Positions 38,130 to 38,787 of a stretch of 38,787 bases of DNA are shown here, piece after piece. Origin of the DNA: Spirochaetaceae bacterium (GTDB taxonomy: Bacteria; Spirochaetota; Spirochaetia; Treponematales; Breznakiellaceae); assembly GCA_031257135.1 (NCBI GenBank), contig JAIRPH010000116.1:1-38787 (forward strand), in the 5' to 3' direction. Each line of letters opens with the position of its first letter. Positions within the stretch are counted from its first letter, which is position 1. A model generated the notes under the pieces. That model had not been told where the DNA came from and made no database searches. It was given only the letters and a program-made list of their open reading frames with translations. The position numbers were made by a program, and so were the translations under genes.

Positions 38130-38669
38130 ATGAAAAAGAAAACAGCCGGATTTGGAGCCTTTACGCTTCTGCTTGCGCTGATTACTGCCGGTTGCCCCTC
38201 GGAAAGCCCGTCCGACCCCAAGCCCGCCGGCGAAATCACCATCACGGATATCCCGACAACTATTGGGGATGGCGGACCACCTTCATATAAAATTTATGTG
38301 AGCCTGTCTGATTATGCGACAGACGACCAGCCTCATAAAGCTCAGGGAACAGCGCTTCTTAATGGCGCATCAAGCGCAAAAATAATGCTATATAACCCGC
38401 CGCCGGCAAGTGCAGGTATTGATCCTGATCCTGACAATCAGGATGGTGGGGTGTGTTCTGTGACTGCGAAGTATTTTTCAGTAACCATCAGCCCTCAAAC
38501 GGTATCCACATCGGATGATATTATAATAAAACCCGGTACGGGTTTTAATGAGTCAAAGAAAAATATTAGCTGGGAGGGTTTGATGCAATCTAGTTTTATA
38601 TTAGATGAGCAACGTACAGCGATATTTAACCGCATAATATGCAAAGATGATGCGATAACCCATCCCTAA
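38130..38669 (+). CDS. Hypothetical lipoprotein
   Basis: Signal peptide and lipobox LITAGC; SD AAGGAG. Confidence 0.65.
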   Translation: MKKKTAGFGAFTLLLALITAGCPSESPSDPKPAGEITITDIPTTIGDGGPPSYKIYVSLSDYATDDQPHKAQGTALLNGASSAKIMLYNPPPASAGIDPDPDNQDGGVCSVTAKYFSVTISPQTVSTSDDIIIKPGTGFNESKKNISWEGLMQSSFILDEQRTAIFNRIICKDDAITHP

Positions 38670-38787
38670 CGGGGTTTTCGGCAAGGAGGAGTTGGGCTTT
38701 TCCTTGCCGGCGGCATCTAAAGGTATGTGCCTACTCCCTAAAAATTTTCCTCCAAAAAACTCCAAAATAGTATAGATAAAAGAAAAA

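Noticed and set aside
38679-38709. Inverted repeat CGGCAAGGA...TCCTTGCCG after the last lipoprotein gene, considered as an intrinsic terminator
   Set aside because: The stem is perfect (9 bp) but the loop is 13 nt and no T-tract follows; could be structural but not supportable as a terminator.
1-38787. CRISPR arrays, tRNA/rRNA genes, transposons or phage genes
   Set aside because: No regularly spaced repeats, no recognisable cloverleaf or rRNA sequence, and no transposase, integrase or phage structural motifs seen by eye.

Overview
This is a 38.8 kb chromosomal window that looks like a spirochaete, probably Treponema-like (inference from gene content and signal peptides). It is densely packed with short operons and many 4-nt ATGA/GTGA overlaps. 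I see no rRNA, tRNA, CRISPR array, transposase or phage genes. Recognisable genes include: truncated Zn-dependent alcohol dehydrogenase (edge), MinD/ParA-type ATPase, lgt, thrC, YchJ-like SEC-C protein, BMP/TmpC-family binding protein, aroB, an Omp85/POTRA-like protein, LiaF-like plus PspB-like small protein, REC-REC protein plus hybrid histidine kinase, M20 peptidase, alpha/beta hydrolase, RavA/MoxR AAA protein, moeA, exported VWA protein, Gfo/Idh/MocA oxidoreductase, Wzz / SLBB (Wza-like) / WecA-MraY, class III adenylate cyclase, RluA-type pseudouridine synthase, DAHP synthase, MCP, TauE/SafE permease, SSS symporter, an OMP and several lipoproteins. The strongest unexplained signals are: (1) recurrent sigma70-like promoters whose -10 box sits only about 6-10 nt before the start codon and with no Shine-Dalgarno, implying widespread leaderless transcription of first genes; (2) a near-consensus promoter plus a long imperfect inverted repeat enclosing a strong SD-like sequence ahead of the TauE/SafE gene; (3) a RavA-like AAA protein with a degenerate Walker B (LND instead of LDE) and a shortened loop; (4) a small protein with a duplicated RGEIQxSKAxRFMxDPEL motif; (5) repeated dyad-like elements between moeA and the VWA gene. 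All homology statements are from motif recognition only; no searches were run.
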